From Micromonospora sp. CB01531 (lineage in GTDB: Bacteria; Actinomycetota; Actinomycetes; Mycobacteriales; Micromonosporaceae): DNA of 64,000 bases. The position numbers were made by a program, and so were the translations under genes. The notes below the pieces were generated by a model that saw only the letters and a list, made by a program, of their open reading frames with translations, was not told where the DNA came from and ran no database searches. This document shows, piece by piece, positions 27,833 through 37,434 of this stretch (position 1 is the first letter of the stretch; every line of letters begins with the position of its first letter). The stretch is from contig NZ_LWLS01000046.1 in NCBI RefSeq assembly GCF_001905095.1, positions 116,017 to 180,016 of the forward strand, written 5' to 3'.

Positions 27833-27913
27833 CGGCCCAACCCCCTCGCCCTGAGCGGCGTTCGCGGCGCCGCTGACCCCCCGGGCCGGTGTGGCCCTCC
27901 CGGCCTCACCATC

Positions 27914-27948
27914 GCGCCCCACTCTACTCCACTTCCCTCCACCTGCAA
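27914..27948 (-). promoter_or_regulatory. mraZ promoter overlapped by three MraZ-type repeats
   Basis: Reading the minus strand, TTGCAG (27948-27943), 16 bases, TAGAGT (27926-27921) form a promoter. Over the same bases run three direct repeats on a 10-base period, GGTGGAGGGA / AGTGGAGTAG / AGTGGGGCGC (27943-27914). MraZ is known to bind short direct GTGG/TGGG-type repeats upstream of its own gene, so this is most likely the autorepression operator. Confidence 0.75.
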
Positions 27949-28003
27949 CCAGAAACGCCCGCGTGGCGCGTCGTGTCCGCACGCAAAAGAGCACGTCAAA
28001 TGG

Positions 28004-28023
28004 GGTGGGGCGGAGTGGAGGGC
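28004..28023 (+). promoter_or_regulatory. Second pair of MraZ-like repeats, opposite strand
   Basis: GGTGGGGCGG followed by AGTGGAGGGC, the same 10-base period and core as the mraZ operator but on the plus strand, 149 bases upstream of murT. Could extend MraZ control to the divergent murT-gatD operon. G-rich DNA makes chance matches possible. Confidence 0.35.
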
Positions 28024-28158
28024 GGCGGCGGCCCCGACGCGGGTCCGCTACCCGACATAGATCGACTCCATCCGGCCGAGCGCCCGGTGGCCGTCCGCCG
28101 GGTGTCCCCGGCCGAACGGATCGCCGTCGGCGGCGATCTGGCGGGCCCCGGGGTCCGG

Positions 28159-28164
28159 TAACCT
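28159..28164 (+). promoter_or_regulatory. -10 element for a leaderless murT mRNA
   Basis: TAACCT ends 7 bases before the GTG start of murT, so transcription should begin at or next to the start codon. No clear -35 box. Confidence 0.55.
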
Positions 28165-28171
28165 CGCTCGG

Positions 28172-29434
28172 GTGACGGACGCGAAGATGCCCATGCGGGC
28201 GAAGGTGGCCAGCTCGGTGTCGCGGACCGCAGCGGCGCTGTCGCGGGCCGCGGGTCGTGGCGACGGCTCGGTGATCGGCGGCTGGATCGGCCTCAAGATC
28301 GACCCGGACCTGCTCGCGCACCTGTCGGCGGGTCGCGCCATCGCGCTGGTGTCCGGTACCAACGGCAAGACCACCACCACCCGACTCACCGCCGCCGCCG
28401 TCGGCGTGCTCGGCCGGGTCGCCACCAACTCGTTCGGCGCCAACATGCCCACCGGCCACACCTCGGCACTCGCCAAGGCCGGCAGCACCCCGTACGCGGT
28501 GCTCGAGGTCGACGAGCACTACCTCGCCCAGGTGCTGGAGGCCACCGATCCGCACGTGGTGGCGCTGCTGAACCTCTCCCGCGACCAGCTCGACCGGGCC
28601 AAGGAGGTCGCCATGATGGCGCAGCTCTGGCGCGCCGCGCTGGTCCGGCACCCCGACGTCCGGGTGGTCGCCAACGCCGACGACCCGATGGTGGTCTGGG
28701 CCGCCACCCCGCCGGCCGACCCGGCACAGGGCCACATCCCGCCCAAGGTCACCTGGTTCAGCGCCGGCCAGCGCTGGCACGACGACTCGTGGGTCTGCCC
28801 CGAGTGCGGCGCCACCATCCAGCGCTCAGGTGACCAGTGGTGGTGCACCGGTTGCCCGCTACGCCGGCCCGCGCCGCAGTGGGCCGTCGAGGACGACGGC
28901 GTGCTCGACCCCACCGGCGCCTGGCACAAGATCCAGCTCCAGCTCCCCGGCCGGGTCAACCTGGGCAACGCGGCCACCGCCCTGGCGGTCGCCGCCGAGT
29001 TCGGCGTACGGCCGGTGGACGCGGTCTCCCGACTCGGCACGGTCACCTCGGTCGCCGGCCGCTACGCCCAGGTCGACCGGGACGGGCGCAACATCCGGCT
29101 GCTCCTGGCGAAGAACCCGGCCAGCTGGCTGGAGGCGTTCGACATGGCCGACGAGGCGCCGACCCTGCTCTCCATCAACGCGCGCGACCCCGACGGGCTG
29201 GACACCTCCTGGCTCTTCGACGTCGACTTCGCCCCGCTGCGCGGCCGGCAGGTGCTGATCACCGGCGACCGGGCGTACGACCTCGCCGTCCGGCTCGACG
29301 TCAACGGCGTGCCGTTCCAGCACGTGCGCAGCTTCGACGAGGCGGTCCGGGCGGTGCCGCCGGGCCGCCTGGAGGTCATCGCCAACTACACCGCCTTCCA
29401 GGACATCCGAGCGGAGCTGGACCGTGTCAACTGA
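28172..29434 (+). CDS. murT: Lipid II isoglutaminyl synthase, MurT subunit
   Basis: With GatD, amidates the D-Glu of the stem peptide to D-isoglutamine using ATP and glutamine. 420 residues. Mur-ligase ATP site [19 protein letters not shown], then [10 protein letters not shown], and a C4 zinc ribbon CPECG...CTGCP inserted near residue 210, a MurT hallmark. The C-terminal DUF1727 part ends [15 protein letters not shown] 28172 fits a leaderless transcript; ATG 28187 is an alternative. Overlaps gatD by 11 bases. Confidence 0.95.
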   Translation: MTDAKMPMRAKVASSVSRTAAALSRAAGRGDGSVIGGWIGLKIDPDLLAHLSAGRAIALVSGTNGKTTTTRLTAAAVGVLGRVATNSFGANMPTGHTSALAKAGSTPYAVLEVDEHYLAQVLEATDPHVVALLNLSRDQLDRAKEVAMMAQLWRAALVRHPDVRVVANADDPMVVWAATPPADPAQGHIPPKVTWFSAGQRWHDDSWVCPECGATIQRSGDQWWCTGCPLRRPAPQWAVEDDGVLDPTGAWHKIQLQLPGRVNLGNAATALAVAAEFGVRPVDAVSRLGTVTSVAGRYAQVDRDGRNIRLLLAKNPASWLEAFDMADEAPTLLSINARDPDGLDTSWLFDVDFAPLRGRQVLITGDRAYDLAVRLDVNGVPFQHVRSFDEAVRAVPPGRLEVIANYTAFQDIRAELDRVN

Positions 29435-30143
29435 GAGCCTGCGCATCGTCTGGATCTACCCCGACCTGCTGTCCACCTACGGGGACCGGGGCAACGCGCT
29501 GATCCTGGCCCGGCGGGCCCAGCTGCGCGGCATGCCGGTCGAGGTGCTGGAGGTCCGCTCCGACCAGCGGCTGCCCGCCACCGCCGACATCTACCTGATC
29601 GGCGGCGGCGAGGACGGCCCGCAGGCGCTGGGCGCGCAGCGGCTGATCGCCGACGGTGGCCTGCACCGGGCGGTGGCGCAGGGCTCGGTGGTGTTCGGCG
29701 TCTGTGCCGGCTACCAGCTCCTCGGCACCTCCTTCTTCGCCAAGGGCGCCAAGTACGCCGGGCTGGAGCTGCTGGACATCGCCTCCGACCGGGGTCCCAG
29801 CCGGGCGGTCGGCGAGCTGGCCGGGGAGGTCGACGCGCGGCTGGGCATCCCGTACCTCACCGGCTTCGAGAACCACGGCGGGCGTACCCACCTGGGTCCG
29901 GGGGTGTCGCCGGTGGCCCGGGTGACCGCCGGCATCGGCAACGACGGGGCGACCGAGGGCGCCTGGCGGGGCAAGCTGCTCGGCACCTACTCGCACGGCC
30001 CGGCCCTGGCCCGCAACCCGGCCCTGGCCGACCTGCTGCTGCGCTGGGCCACCGGCGCCCACCAGCTGCCCGCGCTCGACGACACCTGGGCCGAGCGGCT
30101 CCGGTCCGAGCGCCGCGCCGCGGTGGCCGCCGCCCGGGCATGA
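29424..30143 (+). CDS. gatD: Lipid II isoglutaminyl synthase, GatD glutaminase subunit
   Basis: Class I glutamine amidotransferase (CobB/CobQ-like) that supplies ammonia to MurT. 239 residues. LLSTYGDRGNALIL at the N-terminus, nucleophile Cys in VVFGVCAGYQLLG and the catalytic His in LGTYSHGPALARNP. GTG/ATG-type start lies 11 bases inside murT, indicating coupling. Confidence 0.95.
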   Translation: MSTESLRIVWIYPDLLSTYGDRGNALILARRAQLRGMPVEVLEVRSDQRLPATADIYLIGGGEDGPQALGAQRLIADGGLHRAVAQGSVVFGVCAGYQLLGTSFFAKGAKYAGLELLDIASDRGPSRAVGELAGEVDARLGIPYLTGFENHGGRTHLGPGVSPVARVTAGIGNDGATEGAWRGKLLGTYSHGPALARNPALADLLLRWATGAHQLPALDDTWAERLRSERRAAVAAARA

Positions 30144-30865
30144 TCCCGGCCGCCCGGGAGCTGCTCCGGCGGTCATCCACGCGACTCGCGCGGATGCTCC
30201 GGCAGCCGTCCGCCCGCCGGTTCGGGCTGCTGCTCCTGCTGCTCGGCGGTTTCGCCGTGGCGCTGCTGGTGCTGCCCCGGCCGGCCCCGGCCGAGCTGCC
30301 CCGGCTCGCCCACTCCCTCGGCGGGTACGCCCCGGTGGCGGCGGTCCTCGGCGGCGCGCTGCTGCTGGTGGCGCTGGTTCCGCGTACCTTCGTTACGCTC
30401 GCCGCGGGCGCGATCTTCGGCCCGGTGGCGGGTGCCGCGTACGCCCTCGGCGCGGCGCTGCTCGCGGCGGCGCTCGGCTTCGCGGTCGGCCGCCTGCTCG
30501 GCCGGGAGTTCGTGGCCGAGCGGGTCCGGGGGCGGCTGGCCCGGCTGGACGGCTGGTTCACCCGGCAGAGCGTGCTCGGGGTGGTCACCGTCCGGCTGCT
30601 GCCGATCGCCGGCTTCGGGCTGGTCAGCTACGGCTACGGCACCACCGGCGCGCGGGTGCTGCCGTTCCTGGCCGGCAGCGTGATCGCCGCGGTCCCCACC
30701 GCCGTCGGGTACGCGGCGATCGGCGCGGCGGTCAGTTCCCCCGGCGAGATCAACTGGTACGCCATCGCCCCGGCCAGCCTCGGCCTGATCGCCAGCGTGG
30801 TCATCGTGCACCGCTGGTGGCGCACCGAGCGGCGGCGCCGCGCGTCCCGAGCTGAGCCGGCGTGA
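30140..30865 (+). CDS. TVP38/TMEM64 family membrane protein
   Basis: 241 residues with about six membrane segments. The VTLAAGAIFGPVAGAAYALGAALLAAALGFAVGRLLGREFV and LGVVTVRLLPIAGFGLVSYGYGTTG segments are the SNARE-associated/DedA-like core of this family, tied to lipid scrambling or membrane homeostasis. Substrate unknown. ATG overlaps the gatD stop (ATGA), placing it in the murT-gatD operon; a role in lipid carrier handling is only a guess. Confidence 0.85.
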   Translation: MIPAARELLRRSSTRLARMLRQPSARRFGLLLLLLGGFAVALLVLPRPAPAELPRLAHSLGGYAPVAAVLGGALLLVALVPRTFVTLAAGAIFGPVAGAAYALGAALLAAALGFAVGRLLGREFVAERVRGRLARLDGWFTRQSVLGVVTVRLLPIAGFGLVSYGYGTTGARVLPFLAGSVIAAVPTAVGYAAIGAAVSSPGEINWYAIAPASLGLIASVVIVHRWWRTERRRRASRAEPA

Positions 30866-31755
30866 CCACCGACGAGCGGCTGCCGGGCGGCTTCATCGCC
30901 GAGGTGAGCAGGGTCGGCGACACCGTACGCCGCACCGCCCCGACGAACCTCGACTACGTGGCGGCCCTGCTGGGGCACCTGGCCACCGCCGCCCCGGGAC
31001 TGGCGCCCCGGCATCTCGGCTTGGACGAGCACGGGCGGCAGGTGCTGACCCACCTCGACGGGCGGGTGCCCTGGCGGGAACGCGAGGATCCGGCCTTCTT
31101 CTCCGACGCCGCGCTGATCCGCCTGGCCGGGATGATCCGTGCCCTGCACGATGCCTGCGCCGGCGGCGACCTGGCCGGCGGCGCGGAGACGGTCTGCCAC
31201 CGGGACCTGTCCCCGAAGAACACGGTCTACCGGGACACCCCGGCCGGGTTGCTGCCGGTGGCCCTGCTGGACTGGGACCTGGCCGGGCCGGGCCGCCGGA
31301 TCGAGGACATCGCCTTCGCCGGCTGGCACTGGGCCGAGTTGGGCGACGGCGCGGACCCAGCGGAGCTCGGTCGCCACTGCCGACTGCTCTGCGACGGCTA
31401 CGAGGCAGCAGGGCTTACCGTCCCACTTCCCCGCGACGAGCTGCTGGACGTCATGCTCGACCAGATCGAGGGCACCTGGCGCGGCATCGACGCCGGGGCC
31501 GACCGGGACGAGCCCGGCATGCTCCGGCTCCGCGCGGCCGGCGCGGTCGACGGGGTACGAAGCTGGCAGGAGTGGCTGCTCCGGCACCGCCCGAGGGTCG
31601 AGGTGGCGCTCGGTGTCCGCTCGGTGCGGGCCGGCCCTTCGGCGACCGGTCGGATGCTGACGGGTGCCTACGAACCTGATGACCCAGACGATTCACCCGG
31701 CGGCGGTCCGCCATCGCCCCACGCCGATGAGTCATCTACGACATCAAGTTCATAG
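30862..31755 (+). CDS. APH-fold phosphotransferase
   Basis: 297 residues, aminoglycoside phosphotransferase/choline kinase fold. The catalytic loop is VCHRDLSPKNTVY and the metal-binding motif ALLDWDLAGPGRRIEDIAF. Substrate unknown; such genes need not confer resistance. The N-terminal ATP-binding lobe is short and lacks an obvious lysine strand. C-terminus (from ~270) is Asp/Pro/Ser-rich. GTG overlaps the previous stop (GTGA). Confidence 0.85.
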   Translation: MTTDERLPGGFIAEVSRVGDTVRRTAPTNLDYVAALLGHLATAAPGLAPRHLGLDEHGRQVLTHLDGRVPWREREDPAFFSDAALIRLAGMIRALHDACAGGDLAGGAETVCHRDLSPKNTVYRDTPAGLLPVALLDWDLAGPGRRIEDIAFAGWHWAELGDGADPAELGRHCRLLCDGYEAAGLTVPLPRDELLDVMLDQIEGTWRGIDAGADRDEPGMLRLRAAGAVDGVRSWQEWLLRHRPRVEVALGVRSVRAGPSATGRMLTGAYEPDDPDDSPGGGPPSPHADESSTTSSS

Positions 31756-31794
31756 CGTGGGAGAGGAGCCTACTTCCCCGGCACCCGACCGGGC

Positions 31795-31827
31795 CTGCCT
31801 CCCCGGCCAAGCGGGCCGAGGAGGCAG
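31795..31827. terminator. Bidirectional hairpin between the kinase gene and leuS
   Basis: Outer arms CTGCCTCC/GGAGGCAG (31795-31802 and 31820-31827) with GC-rich inner pairing (CCGGCC with GGGCCG). It lies between convergent stops, so it can end both transcripts. Confidence 0.6.
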
Positions 31828-31833
31828 ACCGGC

Positions 31834-34674
31834 TCAGGCTACGACCGAGACCATCCGGCCCTGCACCACGATGACCTTGCGGGGCTCCTTGCCGGCCAGC
31901 GAGCCGGCCACCGCCTCCAGCGCGGCCGCCCGGACCGACTCCTCCGGCGCGTCGGCCGGGACCTCGATCCGGCCCCGCACCTTGCCGTTGACCTGCACCG
32001 GGTAGGTCACCGTCTCGGCGACCAGCAGCGCCGGGTCGGCGGTCGGGAAGTCCGCGTACGCCAGGGAGGTGTCGTGGCCCAGCCGCTGCCACAGCTCCTC
32101 GGCGACGTGCGGGGCGAACGGCGCCAGCATCAGCACCAGCGGCTCGGCCACCTCGCGCGGGGTGGCGGACAGCCGGGTCAGCCCGTTGGTCAGCTCGATC
32201 AGCTTGGCGATCGCGGTGTTGAACCGCATCCCCTCCATGTCGCCGCGGACGCCGTCGACGACCCGGTGCAGCAGCCGGCGGGTCTCCTCGTCGGCCGGTG
32301 CGTCGACGACCCGCGCCGCGCCGGTCTGCTCGTCGACGATCGCCCGCCAGACCCGCTGCAGGAACCGGTACGAGCCGACCACCGCCCGGGTCTCCCACGG
32401 CCGGGAAACCTCCAGCGGGCCCATCGACATCTCGTAGACCCGGAAGGTGTCCGCGCCGTACGCGGCGCACATCTCGTCCGGGGTGACCACGTTCTTCAGC
32501 GACTTGCCCATCTTGCCGTACTCGCGGTTGACCTGGACGTCGCCCAGGAAGAAGCCGCCGTCGCTCTCCACCACGTCCGCCGCGGGCACGTAGGCGCCGC
32601 GGGCGTCGGTGTAGGCGTACGCCTGGATGTAGCCCTGGTTGAACAGCTTCCGGAACGGCTCGAAGCTGGAGACGTGGCCCAGGTCGTACAGGACCTTGTG
32701 CCAGAACCGGGCGTACAGCAGGTGCAGCACGGCGTGCTCGGCGCCGCCCACGTACAGGTCGGTGCCGCCGCAGTCGCCGGCGCCGCGCGGCCCCATCCAG
32801 TACCGCTCGTTCTCCGCGTCGACGAAGCGCTCGCCGTTCGTCGGGTCCAGGTAGCGCAGCTCGTACCAGCAGGAGCCGGCCCACTGCGGCATCACGTTGG
32901 TCTCCCGGGTGTAGCGCTTCGGCCCGTCGCCCAGGTCCAGCTCCACCTCCACCCAGTCGCGGCGGCGGGACAGCGGCGTCTCCGGGTTCGAGTCGGCGTC
33001 GTCCGGGTCGAACGTCTTCGGCGAGAAGTCATCCACCTCGGGCAGTTCGACCGGCAGCATCGAATCGGGCAGCGCGATCGGCGCGCCGCTGGAGTCGTAC
33101 ACGATCGGGAACGGCTCGCCCCAGTAGCGCTGCCGGCTGAACAGCCAGTCCCGCAGCCGCCAGGTCACCGCGCCGGTGCCGTGCCCGTTCGCCTCCAGCC
33201 AGTCGATGATCCGGGCCTTGGCGTCGGCCACCCCCAGGCCGTTCAGGTCCACGCCGCGGTCGGGCGCGGCGCTGTTGATCGCCGGGCCGTCCCCCGTGTA
33301 CGCCTTCCCGGCGAAGCCCTCCGGCGGCTGCACGGTACGCACGATCGGCAGGTCGAACACCTCGGCGAAGTCCCAGTCCCGCTCGTCCTGGGCGGGCACC
33401 GCCATGATCGCGCCGGTGCCGTAGCCGGCCAGCACGTAGTCGGCGATGAAGATCGGGATGCGCGCGCCGGTCACCGGGTTGGTCGCGTACCCGCCGACGA
33501 AGACGCCGGTCTTCTCCCGGGTCTCCGCCTGCCGCTCCACGTCCGTCTTGGCCGCGGCGGCCTTCCGGTACGCCTCGACCGCCGCCCGGGGGCTGGCGTG
33601 CCCACCGGTCCAGGACTCCTTCGTCCCCTCCGGCCAGGCCGCCGGCACCAGCCCGTCGACCAGCTCGTGCTCGGGGGCCAGCACCAGGTAGGTAGCCCCG
33701 AAGACGGTGTCCGGCCGGGTCGTGAACACCCGGATGGACTCCCGGTCGGCGGGGAAGTCGATGTGCGCGCCCTGCGAGCGGCCGATCCAGTTGCGCTGCA
33801 TCAGCTTGATCGGCTCCGGCCAGTCCAGCTTGTCCAGGTCGTCCAGCAGCCGGTCGCCGTACGCGGTGATCCGCATCATCCACTGCTTCAGGTTCCGCTT
33901 GAAGACGGGGAAGTTGCCCCGCTCGGAGCGGCCGTCGGCGGTGACCTCCTCGTTGGCCAGCACGGTGCCCAGCCCCGGGCACCAGTTCACCGGCGCCTCC
34001 GAGACGTACGCCAGCCGGTGGTCGTCGACGGCCTTCCGCCGCTCGGCCACCGTCAGCTCGGCCCACGGCCGGCCGTACGGAGTGGGCCGGTTGCCCCCCT
34101 CGAACTCGGCGATCAGCTCGGCGATCGGGCGGGCCTTCCGCGCCTGGTGGTCGTACCAGGAGTTGAAGATCTGCAGGAAGATCCACTGGGTCCAGCGGTA
34201 GAAGTCGGTGTCGATGGTGGCCACCGACCGTCGCTCGTCGTGGGCCAGCCCCAGCCGGCGCAGCTGCGCCTTGTACCGCTCGATGTTCGCCTCGGTGGTC
34301 GTCCGCGGGTGGGTGCCGGTCTGCACCGCGTACTGCTCGGCGGGCAGGCCGAACGCGTCGAAGCCCATGGCGTGCAGCACGTTGCGCCCGGCCATCCGCT
34401 GGTAGCGGGCGAAGCAGTCGGTGCCGATGTAGCCCAGCGGGTGGCCGACGTGCAGGCCGGCGCCGGACGGGTACGGGAACATGTCCAGCACGTACAGCTT
34501 CTCCGCACCCGCCCGCGGGTGACCGGGGTCGGCCAGCGGGCCGGTCGGGTTCGGCGCGTGGAAGATACCGTCCCGCTCCCAGGTGTCCTGCCAGCGGTGC
34601 TCGATCTCCTCGGCCAGGGCCGCGGTGTACCGGAACGGGGGGATGTCGGTCGCCGGTGCGGCTGCCTCACTCAT
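31834..34674 (-). CDS. leuS: Leucyl-tRNA synthetase
   Basis: Charges tRNA-Leu. 946 residues, class Ia synthetase. HIGH-type motif in [16 protein letters not shown] near residue 78, a long editing (CP1) domain with [19 protein letters not shown], and the KMSKS counterpart KMGKSLKN in [17 protein letters not shown]; the Ser-to-Gly change is usual in this group. ATG 34674 follows GAGGAGACGCC. Expression is probably controlled by the attenuator immediately upstream. Confidence 0.98.
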   Translation of the reverse strand: MSEAAAPATDIPPFRYTAALAEEIEHRWQDTWERDGIFHAPNPTGPLADPGHPRAGAEKLYVLDMFPYPSGAGLHVGHPLGYIGTDCFARYQRMAGRNVLHAMGFDAFGLPAEQYAVQTGTHPRTTTEANIERYKAQLRRLGLAHDERRSVATIDTDFYRWTQWIFLQIFNSWYDHQARKARPIAELIAEFEGGNRPTPYGRPWAELTVAERRKAVDDHRLAYVSEAPVNWCPGLGTVLANEEVTADGRSERGNFPVFKRNLKQWMMRITAYGDRLLDDLDKLDWPEPIKLMQRNWIGRSQGAHIDFPADRESIRVFTTRPDTVFGATYLVLAPEHELVDGLVPAAWPEGTKESWTGGHASPRAAVEAYRKAAAAKTDVERQAETREKTGVFVGGYATNPVTGARIPIFIADYVLAGYGTGAIMAVPAQDERDWDFAEVFDLPIVRTVQPPEGFAGKAYTGDGPAINSAAPDRGVDLNGLGVADAKARIIDWLEANGHGTGAVTWRLRDWLFSRQRYWGEPFPIVYDSSGAPIALPDSMLPVELPEVDDFSPKTFDPDDADSNPETPLSRRRDWVEVELDLGDGPKRYTRETNVMPQWAGSCWYELRYLDPTNGERFVDAENERYWMGPRGAGDCGGTDLYVGGAEHAVLHLLYARFWHKVLYDLGHVSSFEPFRKLFNQGYIQAYAYTDARGAYVPAADVVESDGGFFLGDVQVNREYGKMGKSLKNVVTPDEMCAAYGADTFRVYEMSMGPLEVSRPWETRAVVGSYRFLQRVWRAIVDEQTGAARVVDAPADEETRRLLHRVVDGVRGDMEGMRFNTAIAKLIELTNGLTRLSATPREVAEPLVLMLAPFAPHVAEELWQRLGHDTSLAYADFPTADPALLVAETVTYPVQVNGKVRGRIEVPADAPEESVRAAALEAVAGSLAGKEPRKVIVVQGRMVSVVA

Positions 34675-34727
34675 GGCGTCTCCTCGGCGCGGGTCAAGTC
34701 GGGTTGTGGGAAGTCTCCTGCGGGCAC

Positions 34728-34753
34728 AAAAAAGCCCCTCGCGCAGGAGGGGC
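34728..34753 (-). terminator. Intrinsic terminator in the leuS leader (attenuator)
   Basis: On the minus strand GAGGGGC-type arms (34753-34747 and 34740-34734), a 6-base loop and then TTTTTT (34733-34728): a textbook intrinsic terminator, rare in this genome. It lies 54 bases upstream of the leuS start and 26 bases after the leader peptide stop. A second hairpin (34756-34763 with 34781-34788) overlaps the leader stop codon and abuts it. Confidence 0.85.
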
Positions 34754-34779
34754 CGCCGTGCTGTCGCGCGTTCAGCGCA

Positions 34780-34818
34780 TCAGCACGGCTGGGTAAGAAG
34801 CAGGAAGACTCCGGCCAT
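34780..34818 (-). CDS. leuS leader peptide MAGVFLLLTQPC
   Basis: Twelve codons, ATG 34818 to TGA 34780, with three consecutive Leu codons CTG CTT CTT; CTT is rare in such a GC-rich genome, which suits codons meant to sense charged tRNA-Leu. A -10 box lies 7 bases before the ATG, so the message is leaderless. The last codons form one arm of the hairpin that precedes the terminator. Together these match ribosome-mediated attenuation. Confidence 0.8.
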   Translation of the reverse strand: MAGVFLLLTQPC

Positions 34819-34825
34819 GTCCGGC

Positions 34826-34831
34826 AGTGTA
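34826..34831 (-). promoter_or_regulatory. -10 box of the leuS leader
   Basis: TACACT on the minus strand, followed by 7 bases and then the ATG of the leader peptide, so RNA should start at the peptide start. No consensus -35 is seen at 17 bases. Confidence 0.6.
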
Positions 34832-35068
34832 CCCCGCCTGCCCAGCGACTATCTCGCCCGATCCACGGGGAGGGACTCGTCCCCCGGTCCGGCGAATATT
34901 TCGGGCGTAACCGACCGACCGGCTGCGGGGGTCGGCGACAACGACAAACATGGTTAGCCTGAGAGGCCAGTGAGATTTCTGCGGCAGACGTGGCTCGACG
35001 TCGCGAACCAAACGGCGGGTCCAGGTGCTCTATTCAGCGCTGCCGTCCAGGCGACGAGGAGGAGGCCC

Positions 35069-36118
<1,050 letters not shown>

Positions 36119-36119
36119 G

Positions 36120-37418
36120 GTGCGCGACGGGCTGCGAGGACTGACCACCCGCGGCCGCTCGTTCCTGGCGGCCGCGGTCGCCGCGGCGATCTCCGCCGGC
36201 ATCCTCGGCGAGAAGGACCTGCTCCGGGTAGCTGTCCTGCTCGCCGTCCTGCCGCTGCTCGCGGCGGCGTACGTGGGGCGCAGCCGGTACAAGCTCGCCT
36301 GCAGCCGGTCCCTCGAACCGCACCGGGTGCCGGTCGGGGCCAGCTCCCGGGTGGTGCTGCGGCTGCAGAACCTGTCCCGCCTGCCGACCGGCACCCTGCT
36401 GCTGGAGGACCGGCTGCCGTACGCGCTGGGCAGCCGGCCCCGGGTGGTGCTGGAGCGGCTCGGCGCGCACCAGGCCAGCTCGGTGGCGTACACCGTCCGG
36501 GCCGACGTGCGCGGCCGGTACGAGGTGGGCCCGCTGGTGGTCCGGCTGACCGACCCGTTCGGGCTCTGCGAGCTCAGCCGGGCCTTCCCCAGCATCGACC
36601 ACCTCACCGTGATCCCGCAGGTCACTCCGCTGCCCGCGGTCCGCCTCCCCGGCGAGTACGCCGGCAGCGGCGACAGCCGGGCCCGGTCGGTCGCGGTGCA
36701 CGGCGAGGACGACGCGGCCACCCGGGAGTACCGGGTGGGCGACGACCTGCGCCGGGTGCACTGGAAGTCCACCGCGCGCACCGGCGAGCTGATGGTGCGC
36801 CGGGAGGAGCAGCCCTGGGAGAGCCGGGCCACGGTGGTCCTGGACACCCGTGCCGCCGGCCATCGGGGCGACGGCCCGACGGCGAGCTTCGAGTGGGCGG
36901 TCTCCGCCGCCGCCAGCATCGCCGTGCACCTGCGCCAGGCCGGCTACAAGCTGCGCCTGGTCACCGGCTCCGGCGCGGACGTGGGCGCCACCGAGGCGGC
37001 CGGCGACGGCCTGCTCCTCGACCACCTCGCCGAGGTACGCCTCGACAGGCGCGGTGAGCTCGCCACGCTGGTGCAGCAGGTCCGGCAGCGGGCCGACGGT
37101 GGCCTGATCATCGCGCTGTTCGGCACCCTGAGCACCGCCGAGGCGGAGCTGCTGGCCGGGCTGCGCGGCAACGGCGCGACCTGCGTCGGCTTCCTGCTCG
37201 ACAGCACCACCTGGCTCAACCTGCCGGGGAAGGCCCGCAGCGAGGCCGAGCACGCGCACGGCACCGCCGCGCTCGCCCTGTTGCACAGCGGGTGGCGGGT
37301 GATCGGCGTGGAGCACGGCAACCGGCTGCCCGTGCTCTGGCCGCAGGCGGCCCGCGGCTCGCAGGGCTTCGCGCTGCGGGCGGCGCTGGCCGAGACGGTG
37401 GCCGGAGGCGTGCGATGA
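36120..37418 (+). CDS. DUF58 domain protein
   Basis: 432 residues. Two membrane segments near the N-terminus (about 12-30 and 33-50) and a cytoplasmic or surface part with the DUF58 motif EYRVGDDLRRVHWKSTARTGELMVRREEQPWE near residue 205, followed by a von Willebrand A-like domain. Function unknown but nearly always paired with MoxR. GTG 36120 with GGAGG upstream. Confidence 0.9.
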   Translation: MRDGLRGLTTRGRSFLAAAVAAAISAGILGEKDLLRVAVLLAVLPLLAAAYVGRSRYKLACSRSLEPHRVPVGASSRVVLRLQNLSRLPTGTLLLEDRLPYALGSRPRVVLERLGAHQASSVAYTVRADVRGRYEVGPLVVRLTDPFGLCELSRAFPSIDHLTVIPQVTPLPAVRLPGEYAGSGDSRARSVAVHGEDDAATREYRVGDDLRRVHWKSTARTGELMVRREEQPWESRATVVLDTRAAGHRGDGPTASFEWAVSAAASIAVHLRQAGYKLRLVTGSGADVGATEAAGDGLLLDHLAEVRLDRRGELATLVQQVRQRADGGLIIALFGTLSTAEAELLAGLRGNGATCVGFLLDSTTWLNLPGKARSEAEHAHGTAALALLHSGWRVIGVEHGNRLPVLWPQAARGSQGFALRAALAETVAGGVR

Positions 37419-37434
37419 CCGGAAGGGTGGTCAC

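Noticed and set aside
28172..29434. Mur ligase gene as the missing murD
   Set aside because: Zinc ribbon CPECG/CTGCP, C-terminal DUF1727 features and the adjacent gatD identify it as murT.
30862..31755. Kinase as an antibiotic resistance gene
   Set aside because: APH fold alone does not show aminoglycoside specificity and the context (murT-gatD operon) gives no support.
32074..34962. Open frame of 962 codons opposite leuS
   Set aside because: Antisense shadow of an unmistakable leucyl-tRNA synthetase, low-complexity composition.
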